From: Bedellia somnulentella
Lineage: Eukaryota > Arthropoda > Insecta > Lepidoptera > Bedelliidae
NCBI GenBank assembly: GCA_963576735.1
Contig: OY755179.1
Span: forward strand, 3,658,001 to 3,722,000
Direction of reading: 5' to 3'
DNA length: 64,000 nt
Part shown: positions 20,936 through 45,584 of the stretch, piece after piece
How positions within the stretch are numbered: the stretch's first letter is position 1
Layout of the letters: each line of letters opens with the position of its first letter
Translations under genes and position numbers: made by a program
The notes under the pieces: model-generated
Databases searched by the model: none
What the model was told of the DNA's origin: nothing
Seen by the model: the letters and a program-made list of their open reading frames with translations, nothing else

Positions 20936-21239
20936 AGCAGAGTAGTAAAGGGGAATTTTGGAATATTTTGGGAAAACGGTAGAAATTACAATTTTTTTTA
21001 AGCTTCCGTCGCGTATGCAGCCTTAATGGTTTAAGTTACATAGAAATCATGTATGACGGAAATATTCTTCATAAAATAATGTCTAAAAAATATTGCGCAA
21101 CAGCATATGTCTTCTATGGTCTATATCTTTTATGGTTGACTCACAATATCACGTGTCACTCCTGATAGCTGAACAGTTCGGACTCTCACTCATCCCTAAT
21201 TTAAAACGTTAACATTATTATCTATTCAATATAAAAATT

Positions 21240-21490
21240 ATAATAGAAATCATAAATAAAAGATGTTATTAAAGGAAAGAAAAATTTCGACACTGGCGGG
21301 GTTCGAACCCGCGACCTTCGGGTATACGCCCCGCGTAGCGGCAGAGCGACGGGGGCGTATACCCGAAGGTCGCGGGTTCGAACCCCGCCAGTGTCGAAAT
21401 TTTTCTTTCCTTTAATAACATCTTTTATTTATGAGTAATAATCCCCACATGAGGAATTCATGTCAAAAAACATTAAAATAATAGAAATCA
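21240..21490. mobile_element. Snap-back tRNA-SINE dimer with 13-bp target duplication
   Basis: ATAATAGAAATCA flanks (21240-21252, 21478-21490) a 225-bp insert. The insert consists of a reversed tRNA-like core (GGGGTTCGAACCCGCGACC) joined head-to-head to a forward core (GGTCGCGGGTTCGAACCCC). Both are followed by AATTTTTCTTTCCTTTAATA. Only the right side has the full tail, AATCCCCACATGAGG to TCAAAAAACATTA. Confidence 0.85.
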
Positions 21491-22102
21491 GTAAAGAAAC
21501 ACCGAATTTACACATGAAATAAGTCACCGCGCCCATTACATACTAGATGGCGCCAGTAGTTGTAGTACTACTTAGCGTTTTACTCAACTCAACTTCAACT
21601 CATTCTGAAAATTAGCTTATGTTCGGAGATACTAAACCGTTCATATGAGCGTTTTCAAAATCTCAAAGCTACACTATTCAGGAGTGCTCTAAGTAGTAAT
21701 CATTGCGCTAAATTTCACAAAGGTTGAGCAGTGATTGAAGAAACCTCAGATATTAAAAAAACAACGCTATCCGTGCGAAGCTGGGCCTGGCTTTGTACAT
21801 TAACTAATGTACAAAGAGATGTCAGAGGTACTTCACCCGTTGAGGGTGTATAGCGTAAATGCTTTGTTTGAGAGTTGTTCAAGCCAAACTAGACGAATGT
21901 ATATGGGTTATCATTTTTCACTTTTCCAGGCTGTTTACATTCATATGAATTTATAATCATAGCTCAGTATGAAAGCTCGCTGTCAATGTAAATTATCAAG
22001 TTATATAGTTTTATTACATATTTGGTTAAGAGAAATCCCTGAACCTAACTTATGTTCATAAAATTCACGTGTTTTTTTGTTTGTTGTTTTTTTAAACTGT
22101 AC

Positions 22103-22215
22103 ATACATATACTCGCGCCAGCGCCATTAGTTACGAACGTCACTTTGTACGATCCTGACAACCTCTCTAGCTTAGTTTACATCCATAAATCTATACTTCC
22201 AAATATGATAGCCGT
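22103..22215 (-). mobile_element. LINE family C 3' fragment
   Basis: ACATACATATACTCGCGCC, GAACGTCACTTTGTACGATC, CTCTCTAGCTTAGTTTACAT. Confidence 0.65.
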
Positions 22216-22310
22216 AGCTTCTATTATTGCAACATGTGCAACTGATATCAACTCCTATCAGTCAAAACTCAGACCAATTAGAACGGGACGCGCCTTCATC
22301 GAGATCTCAA
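22190..22310. repeat. Repeat shared with the flanks of the 25.5 kb Harbinger derivative
   Basis: CTATTATTGCAACATGTGCA through GATATCAACTCCTATCAG recurs at 26415-26457. AGACCAATTAGAACGGGACG recurs inverted at about 25450-25470. Confidence 0.6.
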
Positions 22311-23027
22311 AACATTTTTTTCTGCCAATTTTTGCGGGGGGCGAGGAAGACTACATACGCAAACACGCACACAGAAGTAAAAATAGTTTTCGTCTTTACA
22401 CGCACTACAAGCAAAAAAAAACAATAACACACTTATTTTCACACACATGCAGTCAAAATTCCTGTACGCGACAAATAAACATTTAGAAATACATTACGAA
22501 CACATAGAAAATAATAGGGCTACGGATCCTTAATAAATTTATCGACATCGATTAATTTGAATGAATGAGTGATTGGAAAGTCTTCTACTATGAATAAATT
22601 AAACAAAAAAAGGTAGTAGCGTTTATTTATTCCATATGTAGTTAAGTAAGGAATAGGTAATGGGTAAGATTATTTAAAAAAAATATAATCTTCAATAAAT
22701 AACTTTTTCCGAAATAATTGTTGTGCATATTTCAAAATTACGAAATATAGCGCGCATCTTTACTATACATACTATTACTTTAGAGCAGTGGTTTCTACTT
22801 ACCTTTTTAATGTCACTACCCCTTTAAGTAAGTATGGGAATTGAGTTTACCCATAGCTAATTTATAATAATTGAACCACACAAATGCAAACGAAAATATG
22901 TTTGTTATCTAAGAAGCGGGGTTTCACCCACTGAGCTATCATGGCTAAGATATTTAAAAAAACAGATTTTGAGCTTTATTGGTTTTTAAAATGTATTAGT
23001 TTATTATAAATATGGCGAATACATTTA

Positions 23028-23534
23028 CGCGGATCTGTTTTTTTTTGCAAGGTAACCAAGTCTAGTATCGGAATATTTTTGAATAACAGCTCTTGCTAAC
23101 TCAGTTTTGTGACTGACAATATTGTCGGTATCATGGTTTTCCATATCAGGGAACATGTCTTCGCCGACAAAAAACTGAAGGCATTTGTTTACCACAAATC
23201 TGGCGGTACACTTTTTGTTTCATTTATTTTTTTCATCAAGCTCCAGTCTTATAATTTTTTCAGATTTTCAGCATAAAGTGATAACATTTTTGGAAGCGTA
23301 TTTTAAAATTCCTCTTGTTTTATGATAAATTAAACTTTCTTCGTTGTATACTCCTAATAATGATTTCAAGCACTGGTAACATTTAATTTTTTTGCCCAAT
23401 GAATACACCACAAAACCAGCTATGTATTCAACGACTTTCTCACCAAAAGGAGAAAGCGTAATGTTGAACTCCAAATTTAATAAATCATCTTGTTCCGACT
23501 CTGAGTATGACAATGCTCTCGTGCATTCGGGCAA
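23028..23534 (-). pseudogene. P-element/THAP9-like transposase C-terminal remnant
   Basis: Reading the minus strand, 23534-23268 gives NLEFNITLSPFGEKVVEYIA, then GFVVYSLGKKIKCYQCLKSL. After a frame break, 23213-23030 gives KCTARFVVNKCLQFFVGED and a KTELARAVIQKYSDTRLGYL end before a stop. The EYIAGFV-x-CxxC block followed by a hydrophobic Cys-rich end is typical of P-element/THAP9-type transposases. The N-terminal THAP finger and catalytic core are absent, and one frameshift plus an in-frame stop show that this copy is dead. No target duplication was identified. Confidence 0.65.
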
Positions 23535-24039
23535 GTGATATTAATTTTTTCTACAGAAGATTAACAGTTTAAAATGTTAATGTTCTCTAGCGGTAAACAA
23601 TTTGTGCCTTTTTCACTGCATATAAATTCCTTGCGAACCAATAGTTTTTTATATATTGATTCAAATTGCCTTATCTACGGTTTTTTTAGTACATCTATGA
23701 CATTCTAAAATAAATATTTGGTTGAATAAATCATTCATTAACTCATTATAAAAAATTGTGTATCGATAGGTGCCACATCTCCATTACAATTTGTTATGTA
23801 CATAGGGTTACCAATCATCGAGATTTTTCACATGTGCAAACAATTATTAGCCTATTGACATAAATAAAATATATAAACTTTTTGTTGTTAATTAATCATC
23901 ACTTCAAATAATTGAACTAGATGAAATATTTTTAATGGAATAAAAGAACAAAAAATATTTATTGAATGACAAAAACTCCTAAATTTGTAGCAATATTATA
24001 GTAACTTTGAAGCAGTATATACAGAAATTCATTAACATA

Positions 24040-24275
24040 CCTACATACATATACTGACGGCTTTAAATCCAATAAAAGGGGTAGACAGAGCTTCAGAATT
24101 AGAAATTTTACAGCCACTTTTGGAACTAAATTGGGGAAAGACGGAAGAAATAAAAGTATCGTTGGTGAAGGGTCTTCAACCGTATCGCCCAACAACCAGT
24201 CAAAAAGCCTCATAGCCTTAGTCGCCTCTTACGGACACCCATGGCAAGAAATGGGGAATTCTAAACACGGCAAAT
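24040..24275 (-). repeat. SINE-A copy, diverged
   Basis: ACATACATATACTGACGGC, AAAAGGGGTAGACAGAGCTT, TTGGTGAAGGGTCTTCAACC, CTTAGTCGCCTCTTACGGAC. Confidence 0.7.
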
Positions 24276-24654
24276 TCATAAATTAATGTATTTATAATAA
24301 CGTATTTAAGTATTAATTTATCTGTCATTATCATGTTTTCTATTTTTGACAACCCTAATAGTTAGTCTCGTGGTGGGTAAGTTAGTCTCGTGGGGGAGTG
24401 CGCTTTGAGTGAATGTAATTTAAAATGGCGGGAACTACAAAATCACATTTTTGTAAAACAAAATTTAAAACATAAATCAATAGAAATATTGGGAAAACTA
24501 TGCATAAAAATTAAAAGAAATACCGTCTTTTTTAAATTATGATGTGGTTGATTTATTTTTACAGCAATATACTGCACAAATAGGCATTTTTCCGAGAGCA
24601 CTTTCCATCACCACGGACACGGTGAAATGATTTAAAAAATGGACTCGCTAATGA

Positions 24655-25366
24655 AGGGTTCCGTAGCAGCACTAGCAGCAGGTAGGTAACATAGTAATAT
24701 GCAAGTTTAAAATGTTTAGTTTAAAATGTTATTTACTTATCACTGATTTACTATAAGAAAACAATGGTTCACGTTTTATGCGTAAGGCATGTGATAGTAA
24801 AATTATTGTTATATATTTCAGTGAAATTAATAAATTAGGTAAGTAATTTGATTTATGACGTTTAAAAATAGAACTACTGGCTAGATCTCATTCAAACCAA
24901 TTTTCGTTAGTAGTTTGTATAGTAATACACATCATATATTTTTTTCAGTTTTATCATGCCCATATTTTAGAAGTTACGGGGGGGGGGACACACATTTTAC
25001 CACTTTGGAAAAGTCTCTCGCGCAAACTATTCAGTTTTGAAAAAAATGATATAAGAAACCTCAACATCATTTTCAAATACCTTTTGATAAATACCCCACA
25101 CGTATAGGTTTGATGAAAAAAAAATTTTGAGTTTCAGTTCTATGTATGGAGAACCCTAAAAATTTTGGTTTTTTTTTCAGATTTTATTTTAATATCTTAA
25201 TGCGGTTTACAGAATACATCTACGCACCAATTTTCAATAATGTAGTTCTTATAGTTTCGGAATAAACTGGCTGTGACATACGGACGGACGGACGGACGGA
25301 CAGACAGACAGACATGACGAATCTATAAGGGTCCCGTTTTTGCCATTTGGCTACGGAACCCTAATA
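24655..25366. mobile_element. Non-autonomous element with AGGGTTCCGTAGC terminal inverted repeats
   Basis: AGGGTTCCGTAGC at the left end is mirrored by GCTACGGAACCCT at the right. The right end carries GGACGGACGGACGGAC with CAGACAGACAGACATG, as in a very common lepidopteran repeat. No coding capacity is seen. A short G-run lies at about 24980. Confidence 0.6.
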
Positions 25367-25757
25367 AAAATGGCCGTTGAAGTAGTTTTTATAAATGGAC
25401 TAGATTCGGAATCATGTACCTTTGACAGAGGGGTAACGCCTTGTAAGGCGCGTCCCGTTCTAATTGGTCTGAAGGCCGATTTACATTATCTTAGTGTTTA
25501 GCAGAGTGCTTTAGGATAACACTTTAGTTGAAACATGTAAACGGTACTTGCTTTAGTATGTGTCAACTTGAGTTTCAAGTTGAATCAAAATAGAATCGCT
25601 TTCTATTTTTGTTTCAAGTAAAACCCCTCCCGCGCCCGCGCGCACCCCGGAGCGTCACTCGGCTCTTCCCCGTTGTGTGTAAACACGGAATTTAGTAATA
25701 TTTTTATGAGAGTGCACAAGTGCGGTGAAAAGCGGGTGAGCTTTTTTATTATTTAAA

Positions 25758-25860
25758 ATGGCTAAATGGTCGGAAGATACAACTATTAAATTTGTGTCTG
25801 AATATGTTGTTCGAGAATGTTTATGGAACGTTAAAAATAATTCATACAAAAACAAACAGG
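25758..25860 (+). pseudogene. MADF-domain protein, 5' exon remnant
   Basis: Begins MAKWSEDTTIKFVSEYVVRE, then CLWNVKNNSYKNK. The F-x(2)-Y-x(4)-CLW-N-x(6)-YKNK spacing is the start of a MADF (Myb/SANT-like) domain, the accessory protein of PIF/Harbinger elements. Only about 34 codons remain, then sequence jumps into the reversed transposase piece. Confidence 0.65.
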
Positions 25861-25869
25861 CTAGGCATA

Positions 25870-26051
25870 GCCAGTTTATTTAACAACAAAGTACTTCCTC
25901 CAAGCATGGATCTGCGACTTATCCATGGACGCTCCCATAATCGTTTCGGTTTATTTATTTCGAATAAAATGTCGTCTTCTATTTGATCCTTAACTACAGT
26001 AAGTATTTTGCGTAGAATAGCGCGTATTTGGCGACGTCGATGCGTGTTCAT
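25870..26051 (-). pseudogene. Harbinger transposase, N-terminal remnant
   Basis: Starts MNTHRRRQIRAILRKIL and contains KRLWERPWISRRSMLGGSTL followed by LLNKLA. This matches the usual N-terminal Harbinger transposase block (W-x-R-x-W-hydrophobic-RR-x-LG-x(4)-L-x(2)-L). The DDE catalytic region is deleted. Confidence 0.65.
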
Positions 26052-26199
26052 CGTGGCGTCAAACTGATACTCTACTGGAAGAAATGTAAACGTTCACTCG
26101 CAGCGCGCTAAACCACTAAAGAACTTGCTTTTCAAGTTGTACTAAAATACTCTGCTAAACACTAAGATAATGTAAATCGGCCTATGAGAGTCAAATGGT

Positions 26200-26629
26200 C
26201 AAAATCAGTACAAAAAAATATATCAAAATAATAGTGTGGAAAAGCTTTTCAAATGTCAAATATAATTGCTAAATGAATCACCAGATAATGCCAACGACTA
26301 CTACGGAGGCATCCAAAGATTTTGCCAAACAAGGCCATGAAAATGCTCGTCTTGATAGAAATACCTGAGATACTTACCTTTCCTTTACGTTTCTTTATGC
26401 GAGTTTGCGGCAGCTCCTATTATTGCAACATCTGCAACTGATATCGACTCCTATCAGCCAAAATCAGTACAAAAAATCAAAATAACAGTGCAGAAAAGCT
26501 TTAATATATATATGAAATGTTAGATATGATTGCTAAGCGGTTCACCCTGATAATGCCAACGACTACAACGGAGACATCCAAAGATTATGCCAAACATTGC
26601 CATGGAAATACTCGTCTTAGTCAAAATCA
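26200..26629 (+). repeat. Two diverged copies of a ~170-bp unit
   Basis: Copy 1 at 26200-26367 and copy 2 at 26458-26629 share CAAAATCAGTACAAAAAA, GATAATGCCAACGACTAC and ATCCAAAGATT with TGCCAAACA. They are separated by a segment that also occurs at 22213-22260. Confidence 0.7.
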
Positions 26630-26639
26630 TCGTTTAAGC

Positions 26640-29600
26640 CAGCGGAGTGCGAGCAATGTAAGGGCGAAACAAATAGATTAAAAGTTAGATGAGACACCAA
26701 CGCAATTATAATCTTCAATCTAGCGACTATCCTGGGCCTGTACATATTACACCTTCTATAACATAAAATATATAATCAAATATTATGTAGGCTTTTTGAA
26801 ACACAAATCGTTAAGAAATATTTGGGTTTGCAGTAAGTTAAATACGCATCCACGCGCTACGCTGCATTATGCGGGGCAGTGTGAGAACCGCCTAAAGCTT
26901 GTTCAAAGTTTTAAGTTCCATAATAAAGGGTATTAGAATTTGGATATTAAAAGTATAAGGAAACATTTAATCTATTTAATTCATATATTGTAGACATATT
27001 CATAATAGTTTACATAATTCATTACTATTATACGTAATCTCTTGATAAAATAAATTATGCTTATTCCAAATAAACTGTCTACACCGGCGGCGTAGGTTAT
27101 CTACATCAAATAATGCAACAGCGATGAGTGAATGAATTCTTTGACTTGCAACGTGTGATATGATTATTATTAAATTTCATCAATCAATTCATAAAATATA
27201 CATTAGATCTAAATATGTTTATAACAACTTTCCAATATTACAACAAATGGATAATTAAATCTAACTGAAACAGTGTAATATTAAGAGAGCTTTTAATTTA
27301 ACCCTTAAACAATTTGTCATTACTGGATAAGTTAGCTATATTACTTTCAATTTCGAAAATTTATCTTAAGGATATAGGTTAACATTTTTTTAATATATAA
27401 TTATTGAAACTAGTATTTGTTTTTGATATAATTATCTAAATAATTTTAACAAACACATCGTTCTATACAACAACTCAACACCACTCACTACGCGAATGTT
27501 CTTAGTAAAGTTTTTGCAGCTTCGGCGAAGGTCTTTTAAGTAATTTATTAACTTTATTTTACCTTTATTTTTCCCATTTAAGGTTGTCTCGCAATTTGAG
27601 ATTCCGGACTCCGAAGGAAAAACTATCTAAGGACATTATTACTTGCTACTACTAAAGCGTGCTATAGTAATTAATTGGCCAAATTTATAAGATAGACCGA
27701 TTCTTTATGTTTTTGATAAAAAATATATATGTAAGATAAGCAAATATCAATGCATGTCATCATCATTCCGTGTTATAAAAAAACTAACTTACAAAAATTA
27801 AAGCCAGTGTCATGACTGTACGTACTTATTAAGTTTGTTTTTTTTTTAAAAATATATTTATATTCACAGTATTTAATTATTATAGCACTCTTTAGTTTAA
27901 TAAGACAATAGCCAAGACAGTACAGTAGGTAAAGGTACCTCATTATTAGCTAGCACACTGACTCGTTTCGTGGAATGGTCTTATTCATTATAAAATAGCA
28001 ATTTGGAAATTATATTATATTGTCATATACTACTGAGGCCTGATCGCCTAGCTGGTAAAGGTTTCTGGCGACATAAACCCACAGATATATAGAAAAACAT
28101 TTAAACATACTCAAATATTATCAAATGTAAAGATATTTCAGCGTATTTTCAAACCGTCAACTTAAAACTCTTCCTCTTGAAGCCTTGCAAAGGAAAATAT
28201 ATAAAAAAATCTATTAATATTATTTTACTCGTTGTCAAAAGGTTCCATATGTATTACAGAAACATAGTATTCATACATCTATAGATCTGTGGGTTTCTGT
28301 CCTTAATATTTTTATTCTTAACAGTTAATCAAAACTTTAGTCTAAGAACTACTTTGTTCCGTGTTGGTGCACTTCTAATCTGTATTTGAAGCCCGATATT
28401 AATTCTATCGATATACCAAGTGACTGTGAAATTTAACATGTGATTACATTATATACACAATTACACATAGTTTTATTGAGATCAACAACAGTTAAGCTTA
28501 TTTATCCGTAGATATAAAACTACTTCTGAAGTAGTCGACTTAGCTACAGGAATATTCGATAAGAGATATAGGTAAAAGCTGATTCAGAAAATCCATACTT
28601 CCACTCGTGAGAATTCGTATTTCTGCGTATACAAGTGCAAGCTTGGATTTTGTGGACAGCAAAGGCTTTTTCTATTCGCAACTTATTATTTATTTATCTG
28701 GTGTTTTGGGCTCTTCAGTGCCGAACTGATGCCGTATGAAATATGATATAATTATCACTTCTCCTCAAAAAACTCATATTTTTATAAATTTTGGCTTTCT
28801 TTTTCGTCATTGTTTCATTTACGCGACAATTCTTATGTTTGTGTAGTGAAAACTGATGTAATAAGAGTCTGAGAGACTCGTCTTTTTATTTGGATTAAAG
28901 ATTACGAGATATAGTATATAGTTTAAATGACGCAATATTTCATATGGCAGCATTTCGACCAATCGCTTTTAGTATAACTTTCAGCAATTATTCTTTAATA
29001 GGCTGCTTAAATAGACTGCACTAGAAAGTCAACAGCAAATAGGATAAGTCAAAATCGTGATATAAATACCTATTAGGCATAAATGTTAGAAGAAAAATTG
29101 CATTGCTTAGTTATTTGCTAAAAGGTGTTGCTTTTTAATGAGATTGATATATTTCGTATTTAACACAAAAATAAAATAACGAAATGGATAATTATGGCTT
29201 GCATGAATATATATACAAATGAAAATGACGAAATCAAAAATGAGTCCAACATTTTTTTTGTTTTATATCTTATTGTTACAAAATCTATCAAGATGTTCAC
29301 AAAACGACAGCGTTTTTAAAACTAAAAACGACTCACAACGCACACAATATTGCCAATTCACACAATAAGAATAAAATAGAAATTTTATATTTACTATCAA
29401 GGGTCCTCCACTACTGTTATGATTTTTATAATAATTAAAGTAACGCTTAAAACTATGCGAAGTTTACAGAAGTAAACTATCACAGGGGTATTAAAATTCT
29501 TTGGTAAAAATGCATTAGTAAAAGGCGACAAACGCAAAAACAGGGGAAGACACTTGCAGTAGAAAAGTTCTACTCTCTGAATCATGTCTTTTTTACGATC

Positions 29601-29900
29601 TGTTAAATCATATTTGCTACGTAATAAGTGCCTAAATAAGTTACTTTTAAGTGAAGTAAACATAAATTAATTGGGCTAAAACTAACTGGTTTAGCAATAA
29701 GTAAATAAATTATAATAAAACTAAATGTGTTCGTCTCTTCGCCACGTGATGTCGCCCGGCAGCAACTCATCTTGAAAAATTAATTGAATTAAAATAACTG
29801 CTTCGAGTTAATAAATAAATTTAGCATGGGTAATTTTGGGTTCAATGGTTCAATACTTAATATCTCCTACGGCCACGTTATAAAACAAAATACATTAGAA
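26640..29900. other. About 3.2 kb with no recognised repeat or gene
   Basis: Uniformly AT-rich unique-looking sequence. No SINE-A, SINE-B, LINE C or MITE copies are visible, in contrast to both sides. It lies downstream of the syt1 stop codon and might include distal syt1 3' UTR, but nothing in the sequence proves this. Confidence 0.4.
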
Positions 29901-29923
29901 GACATAATTGTTTGATGAGTTTG

Positions 29924-30168
29924 CTGTGTAGTATCGGCTTAGAATACACTACCCCATTTCTTCCGGTGGGTGTACGTAAGAGGCGACTAACGGTATTGGG
30001 GCTTATAAAGGATTTTTGGGCGATGCGGTTGGAGACCCATCACCAACAACCTTTATTTTACCATCTTTTACCCACACAACTTTCCAAAAGTGGCTGAGGA
30101 ATTTCTAATTCCTTAGCTCTGGCTACCCCTTATAGGGATTTATAGCCGTGTGTATATGTATGTATGTA
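29924..30168 (+). repeat. SINE-A copy, full length
   Basis: Head GCTGTGTAGTATCGGCTTAG, GGTGGGTGTACGTAAGAGG, GCGGTTGGAGACCC (box-B-like), tail GCCGTGTGTATATGTATG. Confidence 0.9.
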
Positions 30169-30344
30169 ATTGTTATAAAGGGTCTGGCAGGCTATGGAAG
30201 GAGCAGTGGCCACTGTGAGATTTTCCGATTTTTTTACACGTTTGTTTCCTACCATTTAACTAGGCAACACTCCAATTTACAGCCGGCTACTATGAACTAA
30301 AGTTAAAAAAGAAACTATTTCTAACAAAACCAGTTGCAAATCTA

Positions 30345-31186
30345 TGGTTTTCTTTATTAATATACATACCAATGACAAAATTAAAGTCGTTTGGTCTATC
30401 GACTTTATTAAAGTCAATTGTACTTTGATGAATTTTGCAGGATTTTCACGGATATAAGAAGTGACCTATTAAAAATTAGGACAAGGTCCCCCCTCAGTAT
30501 ATGGAAGGAGGATGGGCACGAATGTATGGCACCTGGTCCCAACACCAATCAGGATGAGTGATACGTCATTAGAAAGGTTATTTTTTGTACAATAAAAATA
30601 ACTAAAGCGCTTGTCCTAAATTGCTGCCGTTTTTGAGAAAGATTACTTTAAACGTTTTTTTTGACAAGACTGTTCGTCATGTTTGTTTTATGTTTTTGAT
30701 AGATTTTCAATTTAATTATGACAATTTATTGCAAACTCAAGCAGTTTTTACAATGTCGCTTCAGCATTGAGATGTTTTAAGTATAACATAATTACTAAGT
30801 TACAGCAGAAACATGAATTATCATAATTTCACATAATTAACGAAATCAAGTATTTCTAAAAACTGTACATCAAAATCGGCAGCTCTAACAAGATTGCTCC
30901 CATAGTCTTTTTTTTCTACACTAACAGGGCTTTAGAATGCTATATGATTAAACTTGAAGAGACATTCAACATGGGGACCAAAATGCCCATCCTCTTTTGA
31001 AAGCTTTGTCTTTGTCAAAGTTTTCAAATTTCATATACTGAGGGGGGACCTTGTCCTATTTTTTATTAATAGGTCATTTCTTATATCCGTCAAAATCCTG
31101 CTAAATTTATTTAAGTACTATTGATTTTAAAAAGGTCGGGCTATCGACTTTTAATTTTGTCATTGGTATTTATACTAATAAAGAAA
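30345..31186. mobile_element. Foldback element with ~170-bp inverted ends
   Basis: Left arm TTTTCTTTATTAATATAC, ACCAATGACAAAATTAAAG, GACAAGGTCCCCCCTCAG; right arm carries the same blocks inverted (CTGAGGGGGGACCTTGTCC, TTTTGTCATTGGTATTTATA). The centre of about 430 bp has no coding capacity. Confidence 0.8.
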
Positions 31187-31448
31187 ACTAAGGCATACAT
31201 ACATACATATACTCACGGCTATAAATCCCTAGAAGGGGTAGCTAGAGCTTAGGGATTAGAAATTCCTCAGCCACTTTTGGAAAGTTGAGTGGGGAAAAGA
31301 TCGTAAAATAAAGGTTGTTGGTGATGGGTCTTCAACCGCATCACCCAACAAACCCTTAATTGCCCCAACACCGTTGTCTCTTACGTACACACACCGGAGA
31401 AAATGGGGTAGTGCTATTCTAAGCTGACACTACACAGCAAACTAAGGC
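31185..31448 (-). repeat. SINE-A copy, full length, with 10-bp target duplication
   Basis: AAACTAAGGC occurs at 31185-31194 and 31439-31448, delimiting a 244-bp SINE (31195-31438). This fixes the family ends: head GCTGTGTAGTGTC-like, tail TATG-rich. It inserted at the edge of the foldback element at 30345-31186. Confidence 0.9.
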
Positions 31449-31624
31449 CTTTAATAAAATAGTTCCTTTTCAAACTGATTGGTTACTTTTGGCGATATAT
31501 CCTGTGTGACTTGTCTTCACCATCAATTTGTAGTCCTGCGCATCGACGTAGCTAGCCGTCGTCGGCAGTTGTAGGCTTAGTGAAGGGCAGCAGTAATGTG
31601 TATAATGTGTAGTTTCTTAAGGAG

Positions 31625-31833
31625 TATATACACATATAATCACTGACATATATCCCAACCACATTTGGAAGGGGATAAGATGGTAGAAATAAAGCATCGT
31701 TGGTGATGGGTTTCTAACCGCATCGCCCAAAAAAAATACTTCAAAAAGTCCCATACACTTAGTCGCCTCTTACGACACCCATTAGTAGAAAGGGGTAGTG
31801 ACAATTTAAGCCGGCAATACACGGCAGCCTTTA
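31625..31833 (-). repeat. SINE-A copy, subfamily 2, diverged
   Basis: ACATTTGGAAGGGGATAAG, TTAGTCGCCTCTTACGACAC, AAGCCGGCAATACACGGC. The head type matches 34050-34303 and 46803-47065. Confidence 0.65.
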
Positions 31834-31985
31834 AGATAATATTTTTTTATTGGTCAGGTAGGTCATGCGGTCAAGTCCCCACACAAGTGATAAAGTTGCT
31901 TGTTTGTGAACTGAATTGAATTGTCCTATATATATATATATATACATAATCTACGTATACATTGTATTGTACCTGATCATTTTGT

Positions 31986-45131
<13,146 letters not shown>

Positions 45132-45159
45132 CCCTGTAGCAAACAGCATTAGTAAAAAA

Positions 45160-45417
45160 AATTATATACATATATACATATACTCACGGCTATAAATGCC
45201 TAGAAGGGGTGGCCAGAGCTTAGGAATTAGAAATTCCTCAGCCACTTTTGGAAATGTGAGTGGGGAAAAGATGGTAAAAATAAAGGTTGTTGGTGATGGG
45301 TCTCCAATCGCAACGCCCAACAATCCCTTAAAGGCTCCAATACCGTTAGTCGCCTCTTACGTACACCCACCGGAAGAAATGGGGTAGTGCTATTCTAAGC
45401 CGACACTACACAGCTAA
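45160..45417 (-). repeat. SINE-A copy, full length
   Basis: TACATATACTCACGGCTAT, AAGGTTGTTGGTGATGGG, head AAGCCGACACTACACAGC. It lies just upstream of the first syt1 coding exon. Confidence 0.92.
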
Positions 45418-45584
45418 AAAATATGAATAAATATACGGACATATTATACACAGATTAAGTTAGCCCCAAACTAAGTAAACTTGTACTATGGGATACTAAC
45501 TCAACGATATATTTAATATTATATAATACACATATAAATAATATCCTAGACTAAGAAACAATCATTTATGCTCATTACATAAAT

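Larger units (their letters stand above)
25474..26182. mobile_element. Harbinger/PIF deletion derivative with 34-bp terminal inverted repeats
   Basis: GGCCGATTTACATTATCTTA at the left is mirrored exactly by TAAGATAATGTAAATCGGCC at the right, and the pairing continues to 34 bp. Inside are the 5' ends of two genes in convergent orientation: a MADF-domain protein start (25758-25860, plus) and a Harbinger transposase start (26051-25870, minus). The middle of the parent element is deleted. No clear 3-bp duplication was found. Confidence 0.75.

Noticed and set aside
21300..21380. Functional tRNA genes (also near 44780, 45600, 48160, 53350, 54670, 62080 and 62700)
   Set aside because: The tRNA-like cores carry shared repeat tails, inverted partners and target duplications, so they are SINE heads. 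No isolated intact tRNA was found.
22052..22486. 144-residue plus-strand open frame
   Set aside because: It crosses a reversed LINE C fragment and another dispersed repeat; composition is repeat-derived.
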